A model generated the notes under the pieces. It did not search any database, was not told the origin of the DNA, and saw nothing but the letters and a program-made list of their open reading frames with translations. Shown here piece by piece: positions 33,881-42,613 of a stretch of 45,377 nucleotides of DNA. The translations under genes and the position numbers were made by a program. The stretch comes from Oscillospiraceae bacterium (GTDB lineage Bacteria; Bacillota; Clostridia; Oscillospirales; Ruminococcaceae), in the NCBI GenBank assembly GCA_029067895.1, contig JAIEDQ010000195.1, positions 1 to 45,377 on the forward strand, given 5' to 3'. How positions within the stretch are numbered: position 1 is the first letter of the stretch; each line of letters opens with the position of its first letter.

Positions 33881-34567
33881 TTATTTCAAAAGCTTTATTT
33901 TATCCATTGAAGCGAAATTCCTGTTGGTGTAGTATTCGTCCTCCGTGACCTCGCGGACGATCTCCACAAAGTCGGGAAGCTCTATCGCCGTGCTTTCCTC
34001 GGGAAGCTCCGCTTCCATAATGGCGTAACCCGTCTCCACGGTGTTTTCAAAAACGTCCAGCTCGAACTTCAAGCCGCCGTACGGTATCAGATACCGTTTC
34101 TTTTTCACCGTGTTGAGTATAGTGCGCCCTTTCAGACCCTCGTACTCCTCGGCAGTAATGTCCCGCTCGTTTTCTATCCGTGACGCGGCACTGCCCGTCC
34201 TCGCCTTTTCGGTGTAGATGTACCTGTCGTCAAGACGGCGTATCCGTCCCTGAAAGCCGTTTTCGGGAGCAAGATAAGCCTGCTCTATCAGATGGTACGG
34301 ATACTCTTTGATACGGTCGGGAATCTTCACAAGCCACCGCCGCTCTATCTCCAGAATGAGAAGCGTTCCGTCTCTTGCGGCTATCGCGTTGTCGCTGTAG
34401 AAATCGTTGCCCGTTATCTCCGCAATGACCTCGAACCCGTAGGTCTCACCGTTGCTTTCAAGTATCGCCGCTTCTTTTTCGTTTTTGTACAGCTTTACTC
34501 TGTACCCATTGCCGCCGCCAAGGTTTGCGGGCATTTTTATCAGAAACTTTCTTGCATAGCTTTCCAT
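33881..34567 (-). CDS. CYTH-domain protein with N-terminal extension
   Basis: This 228-residue protein has a CYTH (CyaB/thiamine triphosphatase-like) domain at about 72-228, marked by the ExExRW motif EIERRWLV (73-80) and later charged strands (RIRRLDDRYIYTEKA, KKRYLIPYGGLKFELDVFE). CYTH enzymes form a metal-dependent tunnel that hydrolyses triphosphate compounds such as tripolyphosphate or nucleotides. The first 70 residues form a separate basic/beta segment I do not recognise. The preferred ATG at 34567 has GGTG 6 bases upstream; GTG codons at 34579 and 34576 are alternatives. It follows purB with virtually no gap, so it is cotranscribed. Substrate unknown. Confidence 0.8.
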   Translation of the reverse strand: MESYARKFLIKMPANLGGGNGYRVKLYKNEKEAAILESNGETYGFEVIAEITGNDFYSDNAIAARDGTLLILEIERRWLVKIPDRIKEYPYHLIEQAYLAPENGFQGRIRRLDDRYIYTEKARTGSAASRIENERDITAEEYEGLKGRTILNTVKKKRYLIPYGGLKFELDVFENTVETGYAIMEAELPEESTAIELPDFVEIVREVTEDEYYTNRNFASMDKIKLLK

Positions 34568-34579
34568 AGACTTCACCAC

Positions 34580-36016
34580 TTAAACGGACAGCTCCGCGGT
34601 CTCGCCCAGCATATCCTTGTTTGCGTCAAGAATGGGCTTTACGCAGCTGCCTACAAATTCCTCCACCTGCTGGGAGCTTCTTCCCGTAAAGCTTTCGGGC
34701 TTGAGGATTGCAGCCATCTCGTCGGCGTTTATCATGAAGTCGGGGTCGTTCAGAACGCGCTCAATCAGGTCGTTTTCAAGACCCTCTTCCTTGACCTTTT
34801 TGCCCGCCTCCATAGCGTACTGTCTCAGCTTTTCGTGGAGAGCCTGACGGTCTCCGCCCTTTTTAACGGCGTCCATCATGATGTTTTCGGAAGCCATAAA
34901 GGGCAGCTCACGCATAACCCGCTGACGGATAACGTTGGGGTACACAACAAGGTCTGCGGTAACGTTCAGCATGATGTTGAGTATAGCGTCCACCGCAAGG
35001 AAGCCCTCCGCAACGGAAATGCGCTTGTTTGCGGAGTCGTCGAGGGTTCTCTCAAACCACTGAGTACCAGCGGTAAAGGCAGGGTTAAGGGTGTCTATCA
35101 TAACGTATCTTGCCAGAGCGGTAATTCTTTCGCACCGCATGGGATTTCTCTTGTAGGGCATTGCGGAGGAGCCTATCTGATTTTTCTCAAAGGGCTCTTC
35201 CATTTCCTTGAAGTTCTGGAGGATACGCATATCGTTTGCAAATTTCATTGCAGACTGGGCAAGTCCACCCAGTGTGGAGAGTATCTGGGAGTCCGCCTTT
35301 CTGGAATAGGTCTGACCCGAAACGGGAACTACCGCGTCGAAGCCCATTTCCTCGGCGATCATCTTTTCAAGTTCTTTTACTTTGTCGGTGTCGCCGTCAA
35401 AAAGCTCCATAAAGGAAGCCTGTGTACCCGTAGTACCCTTTGAACCAAGCAGCTTCAGGGACGAAATTCTGTACTCCAGCTCGTCCAGATCCATCAGCAG
35501 CTCGTTTGTCCAGAGGGTAGCGCGCTTGCCCACGGTGGTAAGCTGCGCGGGCTGCAAATGCGTATAGGCGAGGCAGGGCATATCCTTGTATTTCATTGCA
35601 AAGTCGGAAAGCTGTGCGATAACGTTTATAAGCTTTCTCTTGACGATCTGCAAAGCGTCCCGCATGATGATGACGTCGGTATTGTCGCCCACGTAGCAGG
35701 AGGTCGCGCCAAGGTGGATAATTCCCTTTGCTTCGGGACAGGCAAGTCCGTAGGCGTAAACGTGGGACATAACGTCGTGGCGGACAAGCTTTTCCCGCTC
35801 CTCGGCGGCTTTGTAGTCGATGTCATTAATGTGGGCTTCAAGCTCGTCCACCTGCTTCTGGGTAACTGGCAGACCAAGCTTCATTTCCGCACGGGCAAGA
35901 GCGACCCAGAGCTTTCTCCATGTGGTGAATTTTTTGTCCGCGGAAAAAACGTACTGCATTTCCTTGCTTGCATAGCGGGTGCAGAAGGGCGATTCGTAGC
36001 TGTTGTAATCAGGCAT
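34580..36016 (-). CDS. purB: Adenylosuccinate lyase PurB
   Basis: This 478-residue enzyme of the fumarase/aspartase superfamily cleaves SAICAR and adenylosuccinate in purine synthesis. It shows YASKEMQYVFSADKKFTTWR, HDVMSHVYAY (catalytic His region), HLGATSCYVGDNTD and the superfamily signature GSSAMPYKRNPMRCERI. Length matches the family. It is preceded by AAGGAG 8 bases before the ATG and its own strong promoter, and is followed directly by the CYTH gene. No other purine gene is present here. Confidence 0.97.
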   Translation of the reverse strand: MPDYNSYESPFCTRYASKEMQYVFSADKKFTTWRKLWVALARAEMKLGLPVTQKQVDELEAHINDIDYKAAEEREKLVRHDVMSHVYAYGLACPEAKGIIHLGATSCYVGDNTDVIIMRDALQIVKRKLINVIAQLSDFAMKYKDMPCLAYTHLQPAQLTTVGKRATLWTNELLMDLDELEYRISSLKLLGSKGTTGTQASFMELFDGDTDKVKELEKMIAEEMGFDAVVPVSGQTYSRKADSQILSTLGGLAQSAMKFANDMRILQNFKEMEEPFEKNQIGSSAMPYKRNPMRCERITALARYVMIDTLNPAFTAGTQWFERTLDDSANKRISVAEGFLAVDAILNIMLNVTADLVVYPNVIRQRVMRELPFMASENIMMDAVKKGGDRQALHEKLRQYAMEAGKKVKEEGLENDLIERVLNDPDFMINADEMAAILKPESFTGRSSQQVEEFVGSCVKPILDANKDMLGETAELSV

Positions 36017-36048
36017 ATCGGTAACTCCTTAAAAAGATATTTTTTCTT

Positions 36049-36077
36049 AGTATACCATATTTTTCAGCGGAATGCAA
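36049..36077 (-). promoter_or_regulatory. Sigma-A promoter of purB
   Basis: Minus-strand TTGCAT (complement of 36072-36077) and TATACT (complement of 36049-36054) are separated by 17 bases. Confidence 0.85.
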
Positions 36078-36116
36078 CAGCTTTTTGGACATACCTACGC
36101 AAAGCCGCTTCACGTT

Positions 36117-37670
36117 TCAGACCATGTAGTATCCCGCAAAGCAGGGCGGTACGGTTATTCTGCCGCTGTTCTCCGATATCTCTCCGCCGAATGAGTACAG
36201 CTTTTCCTTGGGTGAATATCCGCACTCAAAGGCGACCTCTCTGTCGGCGGGATTTATCACCACAAGAATTTTTTCCTCCCCCGCGCTTCTCAGGTACGCA
36301 AGGGGATAGGCGTTCTTTTCAGCGTACAGGAACTCAATTTCTCCCTTGCTCTGCAAAGCGGCGCAGGACTGCCTTATGCCGATAAGCTTTTTTATCTCAT
36401 TGTACAAGGAATTTTCGTCAGCAAGCTGAGCCTTTACCGTAGGACGGTCGGGACTTTCGTCCTGCCTGATATATAGTTTTTCCGCAGGAGCTGTGCTGAA
36501 GCCCGCATTGGCGGTATCGTCCCACTGCATAGGAGAGCGCGAACCCGTCCTGCCGTAGCCGCCCTCAACCGACACAAGACCCTCCACATACCGCATACCA
36601 ATCTCGTCGCCGTAATAGATAAATGGCGCGCCCGGCATTGACAGCAGGAATGCAAATGCAATTTTAAGATTGTCACCGTGAATGCTGCGGGCAAGTCTGT
36701 CCATATCGTGATTTCCGGACGGTATGCATATAAGTCCCTTTTTCTCGGACTTTTCGTAATTCTCAACATACTTTTTCACAAACTCGGAAACGTCTCCCTT
36801 GCCGCGGTTTGAGAAAAACGGCTCTTCGCAGCGGAACAGATCGTTATAATGTGACGGTCCGAAATGCAGCAGGAAATCCATATGGAAGCCGCCCTGCAAG
36901 GATTTGTCTGGCTCGCCCCACTCGGAGACCATTGCCGCACTTGGAAATTCCTTATCGAGAAATTCGCGGACGTTCTGCCAGAGCTTTATCGTACCCTTGC
37001 CTTCTTCGTCCTGCTTTACCAGCGAGCCTGCCATGTCCACACGGAAGCCGTCGCAGCCCATCTTCAGCCAGAAGCGCATGACATTTTTCAGCGCCTCAAG
37101 GGTAGCTCTTGCTCCCTCGCTGTCCGTGGACTGCTGCCATGGACGGTCACACTTATAGAAGCCGTAATTCAGCGCGGGCTGGTGGGAGAAAAAATTCACC
37201 GCGCAGGAGCCGTCCCTGTCGGAAATGCCGCGGATACAGCCCATGCCCTGAGGCTCCTCCCAGATGCTGTCCGTCCAGACATAACGGTCGGTGTACTCGT
37301 TTTTCTCCGCCTTTAGAGACTCCTTGAACCACTTATGCTCCACGGAGGTATGTCCCGGAACAAGATCAAGGAGAATGTGCATATCCCGCTTGTGGACTTC
37401 CTCAAAAAGCCGTTTCAGGTCATTATTCGTGCCGTATCTGGGCGCGGCGGAGCAGTAGTCCGAAACGTCGTAGCCCGCGTCCCCGAAAGGTGACTCAAAG
37501 CAGGGATTCATCCAAATGGCATTGCAGCCCAGACCCTTTATGTAGTCCAGCTTTGAAATGATACCGTTAAAATCGCCGATACCGTCTCCGTTGCTGTCCC
37601 GGAAGGACTGGGGGTATATCTCGTAAAAAATTGCGTTGTCAAGCCACGCGGGCTGTTTTGCAGTATTCAT
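36117..37670 (-). CDS. GH13 alpha-glucosidase/amylase-family enzyme, cytoplasmic
   Basis: This 517-residue enzyme has the GH13 (beta/alpha)8 barrel. It starts WLDNAIFYEIYPQSFRDSNG and includes region I LDLVPGHTS (about 101-109), region II GFRVDMAG with nucleophile Asp212, region III SEWGEP with acid/base Glu250, and region IV SGNHDM with Asp322, then a C-terminal beta domain. No signal peptide is present, so it acts inside the cell on imported maltodextrins, isomaltose-type sugars or trehalose-like substrates. The order of motifs resembles oligo-1,6-glucosidases and relatives; exact specificity is unresolved. ATG 37670 has AAAGGA upstream and lies after the promoter. It is monocistronic. Confidence 0.9.
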   Translation of the reverse strand: MNTAKQPAWLDNAIFYEIYPQSFRDSNGDGIGDFNGIISKLDYIKGLGCNAIWMNPCFESPFGDAGYDVSDYCSAAPRYGTNNDLKRLFEEVHKRDMHILLDLVPGHTSVEHKWFKESLKAEKNEYTDRYVWTDSIWEEPQGMGCIRGISDRDGSCAVNFFSHQPALNYGFYKCDRPWQQSTDSEGARATLEALKNVMRFWLKMGCDGFRVDMAGSLVKQDEEGKGTIKLWQNVREFLDKEFPSAAMVSEWGEPDKSLQGGFHMDFLLHFGPSHYNDLFRCEEPFFSNRGKGDVSEFVKKYVENYEKSEKKGLICIPSGNHDMDRLARSIHGDNLKIAFAFLLSMPGAPFIYYGDEIGMRYVEGLVSVEGGYGRTGSRSPMQWDDTANAGFSTAPAEKLYIRQDESPDRPTVKAQLADENSLYNEIKKLIGIRQSCAALQSKGEIEFLYAEKNAYPLAYLRSAGEEKILVVINPADREVAFECGYSPKEKLYSFGGEISENSGRITVPPCFAGYYMV

Positions 37671-37728
37671 GATAAAGTTCCTTTCTTGGCATTTTTGCAG
37701 AAATCGGGACGCTTGTCTCCGTACGAGT

Positions 37729-37757
37729 AATATACTATAAACTGCTGTAAAAATCAA
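37729..37757 (-). promoter_or_regulatory. Sigma-A promoter of the GH13 gene
   Basis: Minus-strand TTGATT (complement of 37752-37757) and TATATT (complement of 37729-37734) are separated by 17 bases. Confidence 0.75.
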
Positions 37758-37883
37758 GAAAAAAATATATTTATAATATTATTTTTTTGTAACGGCACAT
37801 GGCATTATTTTCTGACAGAGAAATTACAGCACACCGAGGTTTATTACAGTTTGGAGATTTCTGTTACAAAGCGGTAAATCCTA

Positions 37884-37912
37884 TTGAAATAATTTGTTGG
37901 AAATGATATAGT
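37884..37912 (+). promoter_or_regulatory. Sigma-A promoter of the large lipoprotein gene
   Basis: TTGAAA (37884-37889) and TATAGT (37907-37912) have a 17-base spacer, about 30 bases before the start codon. Confidence 0.75.
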
Positions 37913-37943
37913 TATAGTAACAAATAATGTCAGGGGTGGTCGT

Positions 37944-40280
37944 ATGAAAAAACGTATTATAGCATTGGCGGTGCTGTTTATTATTTCGGCGGCACTTAGC
38001 GGCTGCAAGGAAAATCCCGAACAGGAGAACGGACAGTCCGAAACGTCGGCAACCTCCGCGCAGGTAACGGAGGCGGCTGAGACCGCAGTCACAGAAGAAG
38101 CCGAAGCGGTAACGGAAAGCGCGGAAGATGAAGCCTTTAAAGTCGATTTAACCGGATTGAATGTCACTATAAGAAATGAACTTCTGGATAAGCTTGCCAA
38201 GCTGAAGGACGAGGACGGAAACGATCATTTTGTACCTGATGCCAACAGTTCGGTATTCCATGTTATTTCCGGCGATGAGATCAGCGTCGGAAGAACGTCC
38301 ACGCAAGATGCTTTTGCCGCAGACCTGTACAGAGAATCAACCACCATGCTCTGTACCGACGAGTCGCAGTACGAATCATTTTACGCGGCGGCGGACGGCA
38401 TGAAGCGCAACAGATATGCCGCACAGCTTTCACATCTCAATATCCATGAAATGCAAACTATTCTGAAAATTTCTTACGATGAAAATTATGACCCCGTCAT
38501 CGAGAATATCACCTGCAAGTACGCACTGGACGAAATAAGCTTCTTTGGTTTTATATGCGAGAATAAGGACGGTACATACGAAGTCATTATCGACCCTGCC
38601 TATATGTACGGCGTTCCCGTACCACTGAGCTGCAAAAGCGAATACACCATAAACGGGAAAAAGGTTTTGATGGATTCGGTTTCATTCTCCGTGAAAAAGC
38701 TTCCGGGTAATAAATTTTCTTACAAAGATTATGTGTACGCAGATATAACTGCAAAAGACCTTAGAATTTCATACGATAAAAACGGCGACAATTTTTCAAC
38801 GGCAATGAGTATTTCCGACTTTGAATTAATTACCGAGGACGCCGCAGAAATTCTGGACGGAGGCTTCCCGCTTGCCGAAAAATTTGAGGAAAAGGACGAC
38901 GGAGCGTCCGAGGTATATAAAACGCTTATTGATAATATTGACATTTTCATGGGTGAGGACGTTGTGGGCGCAAACCTTATCGACCTTGACTTTGACGGCA
39001 CGCCAGAGCTGCTTGTCTCAAAGCAGGTGCTTCCCGAAGATGCAGAAGTCGGCGATTATGGTGCCGAAAATTGCGACGTTGATATCTACTCTATAAAGGA
39101 TGGCAAACCCGCATACATAGATACCCTCTACAATTCAAAAGCAAACGTCTACAGCAACGGAAACGTTATAGGTCTCAAAAAGACCGACAAGCTGGAGAAA
39201 AAATGGTACTATATGAGCCGCAAGGATCTGGGCAGCGGAAATCTTCCGGAGGCAAGCGACTGCGATTATCTGTTCTCTCTTGAAAACGGCAAGCTGAACT
39301 ACACAGAGGTATTCAGCGCAAGACTGAGTACCGATTCGGAAACGGAAAACCCTGCAAACGGCTATTACTTCTACGGTGAGAAAATAGTTCCTACGGTAAC
39401 CTTGGGTCCGAGACTTTACGGAGACGATGAGGAGGACGCGGCAGACGATTGGGAATACCATTCATGGAACGGCATAACGGCTAACTTCGGAATGTGGGAG
39501 CTTTACGGATTTATCAAAGCCGAATACTGCTCCGACATCACACAGGTATTCGACCTTTACAGCGACTGGCTTTATAATGCTAATTTACAAAGCGGATATA
39601 CCTACACCCTTATCGGCAAAAAGATCACTATTGGAGAACGTACCATGAAGTACAAGCTTGCGTACCTTGTGGACGCATACTATTACGGCGAGTACGTCCC
39701 CGACGAGAAGGGAAACAAATATTGGTTCTTAGGCGACTACGCAAAGCCCGTTATCTATCTTTACCCAGAAGAGAAAACCGACGTTTCGGTAAAGCTTGAT
39801 CTTGACGGCGCTATCACCTGTGCTTATCCCGATTATCGGGACGGCTGGGAGGTTACTGCTTATCCCGACAGTACAATTATAGATAAATATGACGGAGAGG
39901 AATATTACTGCCTGTACTGGGAGGGCAAGGGCGCAGCGGACTGGGATATGTCCAAGGGCTTCGCGGTAAAGCGGGAGGACACTGCGGACTTCCTCAGAAG
40001 CAAGCTGAAAGAGATAGGTCTCACTCCCCGCGAGAGCAACGAGTTCATAATCTACTGGCTGCCCGAGCTGCAAAAGAACGAGTGCAATTTCATCACGTTC
40101 CAGACGGAGGCTTACGAAAAAAATGCGAAACTGGATATTTCTCCCGCGCCCGACAGCCTGCTGAGAGTGTTCATGGTCTACGAGCCATGCTCAGAGGACT
40201 TCGCTCCCGAACCGCAGGAGTTTGAACCCTTTGAAAGAAACGGCTTCACCGTCGTGGAATGGGGCGGACAGAAAAATTAA
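37944..40280 (+). CDS. Large lipoprotein with C-terminal KPVIYLYP domain, function unknown
   Basis: This 778-residue protein starts with a lipoprotein signal (hydrophobic 5-17, lipobox LSGC, Cys21), then an acidic Ser/Thr/Glu-rich linker (25-65). The middle (about 70-590) is not recognised but contains LIDLDFDGTPELLVSK (about 345-360), a pattern seen in repeats of secreted proteins that read DxDxDG-like calcium loops. The C-terminal part (about 600-778) begins AKPVIYLYPEEKTDVSVKL and continues with YYCLYWEGKGA and SNEFIIYWLPELQKNECNF, a domain found in other secreted bacterial proteins but without known role. It is monocistronic behind AGGGGTGG. Function cannot be assigned; an outer-face scaffold or binding role is possible. 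Confidence 0.85.
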   Translation: MKKRIIALAVLFIISAALSGCKENPEQENGQSETSATSAQVTEAAETAVTEEAEAVTESAEDEAFKVDLTGLNVTIRNELLDKLAKLKDEDGNDHFVPDANSSVFHVISGDEISVGRTSTQDAFAADLYRESTTMLCTDESQYESFYAAADGMKRNRYAAQLSHLNIHEMQTILKISYDENYDPVIENITCKYALDEISFFGFICENKDGTYEVIIDPAYMYGVPVPLSCKSEYTINGKKVLMDSVSFSVKKLPGNKFSYKDYVYADITAKDLRISYDKNGDNFSTAMSISDFELITEDAAEILDGGFPLAEKFEEKDDGASEVYKTLIDNIDIFMGEDVVGANLIDLDFDGTPELLVSKQVLPEDAEVGDYGAENCDVDIYSIKDGKPAYIDTLYNSKANVYSNGNVIGLKKTDKLEKKWYYMSRKDLGSGNLPEASDCDYLFSLENGKLNYTEVFSARLSTDSETENPANGYYFYGEKIVPTVTLGPRLYGDDEEDAADDWEYHSWNGITANFGMWELYGFIKAEYCSDITQVFDLYSDWLYNANLQSGYTYTLIGKKITIGERTMKYKLAYLVDAYYYGEYVPDEKGNKYWFLGDYAKPVIYLYPEEKTDVSVKLDLDGAITCAYPDYRDGWEVTAYPDSTIIDKYDGEEYYCLYWEGKGAADWDMSKGFAVKREDTADFLRSKLKEIGLTPRESNEFIIYWLPELQKNECNFITFQTEAYEKNAKLDISPAPDSLLRVFMVYEPCSEDFAPEPQEFEPFERNGFTVVEWGGQKN

Positions 40281-40285
40281 CTGCA

Positions 40286-40330
40286 AATAAAAACGTGCGG
40301 ACGGTATGAACCTGTCCGCACGTTTTTATT
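40286..40330. terminator. Bidirectional terminator between lipoprotein gene and rsmA
   Basis: A 17-bp perfect stem (40286-40302 with 40314-40330) serves both convergent genes; the rsmA stop codon lies inside it. Confidence 0.92.
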
Positions 40331-41195
40331 GGTTAATGATCATCTTTTTAAGCTGTTCGGATATCTCCGCAAAATTTTCAAGCATAAGCTGTTCGGGACG
40401 GATATTTTCGGGAAGTCCCGCAGCCTTTATCGCTTCCGCAGCCGCGGATTTGGGTATCCCCAGCGCGGAGGCTAAGCTGTTGCAGAGGGTTTTCCTCCGC
40501 TGTGAGAATGCTCCGCGAACCACGCTGAAATAAAATTTCTCATCGCTTACCGTTACGGCAGGCTCTTTTTTTATATCCAGACGGATAACGCATGAATCCA
40601 CATTCGGCGCGGGCATGAAGCTTCCCCGCGAAACATTGAACAGCATTTTCGGTTCGGCGTAGTATCTTACCGCCGCCGTGACCGCTCCCGCTTCGCGCGT
40701 GCCCATTTCGGCGCACAGGCGCGTTCCCGCCTCTTTTTGCACCATTACCGTAATGCATTCTATCGGCAGACGGCTTTCAAGCAGATTCATTATTATGGGG
40801 GACGTTATATAGTAGGGCAGATTTGCGCAGACGGCGACTTTAAGTCCCGAAAAATGCCCGGCGATTATCGCGGCAAGATCGGCTTTTAGAACGTCCTCGT
40901 TTATGACGGTGACGTTTCCGCAGTCGGCAAGGGTCTCCTCCAGCACGGGGATAAGCCTGCCGTCTATCTCTACGGACACAACTTTATCCGCACGAAGTGA
41001 AAGCTCGCGGGTGAGAACGCCCACTCCCGCGCCTATTTCAAGAATCCCCCAGCCCTTTTGCGCGTTTCCCATTTCGGCTATTCGGGGACATACCGAGGGA
41101 TTGATGAGAAAATTCTGTCCTAAAGCCTTGCTGAACGAAAAGCCGTGTCTTGAAAGAACGTCCTTAATAACGTTTATGTTGGTTAAATTATCCAT
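40326..41195 (-). CDS. rsmA: 16S rRNA dimethyladenosine transferase RsmA/KsgA
   Basis: This 289-residue methyltransferase dimethylates two adjacent adenosines near the 3' end of 16S rRNA late in 30S assembly. It shows FSFSKALGQNFLINPSV, the SAM motif LEIGAGVGVLTREL (about 51-64), and the catalytic ANLPYYITSPIIMNLLE (about 123-139), plus FMPAPNVDSCVIRLD. Length is typical. AAAGGAA precedes the ATG. It probably forms a unit with the GNAT and nucleotidyltransferase genes upstream, 43 bases away, with no terminator between. Confidence 0.96.
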   Translation of the reverse strand: MDNLTNINVIKDVLSRHGFSFSKALGQNFLINPSVCPRIAEMGNAQKGWGILEIGAGVGVLTRELSLRADKVVSVEIDGRLIPVLEETLADCGNVTVINEDVLKADLAAIIAGHFSGLKVAVCANLPYYITSPIIMNLLESRLPIECITVMVQKEAGTRLCAEMGTREAGAVTAAVRYYAEPKMLFNVSRGSFMPAPNVDSCVIRLDIKKEPAVTVSDEKFYFSVVRGAFSQRRKTLCNSLASALGIPKSAAAEAIKAAGLPENIRPEQLMLENFAEISEQLKKMIINQ

Positions 41196-41238
41196 GATGA
41201 TTTCCTTTTCCGATATGAATTTTCAGGAGTTACAGCCG

Positions 41239-41649
41239 CTAAATTTGCTTGCCCATAATTATTTCAAATTCTTCACCGAAAGGCGTGAAGCCGCCCAAAT
41301 CGCGGTATCCCAGCTTTCGGTAAAAATGCTGAGAAGTTTCATTCGCCTGGGTTGAGGTCATTACCGTATCGTGACCGTTTTCCGCCGCAAGCCTTTCCCA
41401 TTCGCGGACAAGAGCCGTACCTATGCCGTTTCCGCGGTATTCTTCAAGCACGAACAGCATATTCATAAACGGTATCCCGTCCCAGAACAAGCCGTACCGA
41501 AGCCAGCCCGCAAAGCTGTCCCCGCTGAAAGCGGCAAGCACAAAGCCGTCGGAAACAAGCTTCCTCATTCGCTCACGCGGGACGTGCCTGTCTGCTTCGG
41601 CAAGAAGCTCCGCGTCCTCGGGACGGGCGGGTCTGACAATTATTTTCAC
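41239..41649 (-). CDS. GNAT-family N-acetyltransferase
   Basis: This 136-residue protein has the GNAT fold: IIVRPARPEDAELLAEAD at the start, LFVLEEYRGNGIGTALVREW with the acetyl-CoA-binding RGNGIG (motif A) and TSTQANETSQHFYRKLGYRD (motif B). The acceptor substrate is unknown. The start is assigned to GTG at 41649 because AAGGAG lies 10 bases upstream and an earlier in-frame TTG at 41670 would place that ribosome site inside the coding sequence. It begins 4 bases after the nucleotidyltransferase stop, so the two are translationally linked. Confidence 0.85.
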   Translation of the reverse strand: MKIIVRPARPEDAELLAEADRHVPRERMRKLVSDGFVLAAFSGDSFAGWLRYGLFWDGIPFMNMLFVLEEYRGNGIGTALVREWERLAAENGHDTVMTSTQANETSQHFYRKLGYRDLGGFTPFGEEFEIIMGKQI

Positions 41650-41653
41650 CGCT

Positions 41654-42439
41654 TCATATCTCCTTTTCAAGCGCCGAAGCCAGTTCGCGGACTATGCGCG
41701 CAACGTTTCCGACGGTTTTTTCCGTGTAAAGCTCCGCAAAAAGCCTGTCAAGGTTTTCTCTGAAATTATCGGGGAGCAGTCCGCATTTGTCCTCGCATAT
41801 CCCCACAAGACGTTTTTCTCCCGGGTGCGTAAGACGGTTCGCGGCAAAAATAACGTTGAAATAGCTTGCAAGAAATTCGGTCGTCCGATGATTTATGCTG
41901 ACGAGATCGTCCCTGCCCACAGCCTTTTTGATCTGCATATCATAGGACGGCAGCGCGCCGCTTAAAAGCTTCATATTTCTTTCGATAATATTTTTCCGCA
42001 GTGCTTCGGGATAGGGGACGTTGTACCGATTACGAAGCTTTTCGAGCCTGCCGTTTCGGTCGAAAATAATTCTGCTGTTTAGAAGATTGTGCCACATACA
42101 GGTGGTGTATCCGTTTGTCGCCTCGCACCTGTCAACGACCGCGGAAATTCCCTCCGCAAAATCATCAAGGCTCCTGTAAATGATATCAATATCGACGCCG
42201 TCGTTAAGAGTGCAGTTATCCTCGGTTTCCCAGTAGCGGTTGCCGATCTCGGTCACACTACAGTACCGTGACAGAAGCTCGCGCCGCGCGGCTTCGGGGA
42301 TATCCTCCGAAACGTAGACGTAAACGTCGTAATCCGAGGACTTGTCGTTTAGTCCCGTTGTCCGCGACCCGCCGAGAGCGATCGCTTCCGTTTGGGGGAA
42401 CTCTTTCAGTTCGTTAAAAATTTTATCTGTATCGTTCAT
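41654..42439 (-). CDS. Nucleotidyltransferase-domain protein with DUF4037-like C-terminus
   Basis: This 261-residue protein has the Pol-beta-like nucleotidyltransferase motif LGGSRTTG (22-29) followed by SDYDVYVYV with Asp36 and Asp38 as metal ligands, and a third acidic site in VDIDIIYR. The helical C-terminal part resembles the DUF4037 family. Relatives transfer nucleotides to small molecules or proteins, including some drug-inactivating enzymes, but resistance is not shown here. It starts its own unit behind a strong promoter and precedes the GNAT and rsmA genes. Substrate unknown. Confidence 0.82.
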   Translation of the reverse strand: MNDTDKIFNELKEFPQTEAIALGGSRTTGLNDKSSDYDVYVYVSEDIPEAARRELLSRYCSVTEIGNRYWETEDNCTLNDGVDIDIIYRSLDDFAEGISAVVDRCEATNGYTTCMWHNLLNSRIIFDRNGRLEKLRNRYNVPYPEALRKNIIERNMKLLSGALPSYDMQIKKAVGRDDLVSINHRTTEFLASYFNVIFAANRLTHPGEKRLVGICEDKCGLLPDNFRENLDRLFAELYTEKTVGNVARIVRELASALEKEI

Positions 42440-42478
42440 CTTATTTTTCCTTTCGGCAGTTATTTGTTTTGCACATCA

Positions 42479-42507
42479 ATTATACCATAGACGGGAAATT
42501 CCGTCAA
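42479..42507 (-). promoter_or_regulatory. Sigma-A promoter of the nucleotidyltransferase-GNAT-rsmA unit
   Basis: Minus-strand TTGACG (complement of 42502-42507) and TATAAT (complement of 42479-42484) are separated by 17 bases. Confidence 0.85.
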
Positions 42508-42563
42508 CAAGAAAACAAGGCGAAACGCGGGGCATTATCAGCTTGCCGCAAAATCAAAATTTA

Positions 42564-42603
42564 CAGAAAAACGGACGGCAAATGTACCAGTCATTCACCG
42601 TCC
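42564..42603 (-). terminator. Terminator of mgtE
   Basis: On the minus strand GGACGGTGAATG and CATTTGCCGTCC form a 12-bp stem (two G-T pairs) followed by GTTTTTCTG. Confidence 0.82.
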
Positions 42604-42613
42604 ACAAAAAAAT

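Noticed and set aside
34292-35443. 383-codon plus-strand frame
   Set aside because: It is antisense to purB and the CYTH gene, with no supported start or family match.
41650-41670. TTG start for the GNAT gene
   Set aside because: The ribosome site AAGGAG would lie inside the coding sequence; GTG 41649 fits the spacing and the family start.
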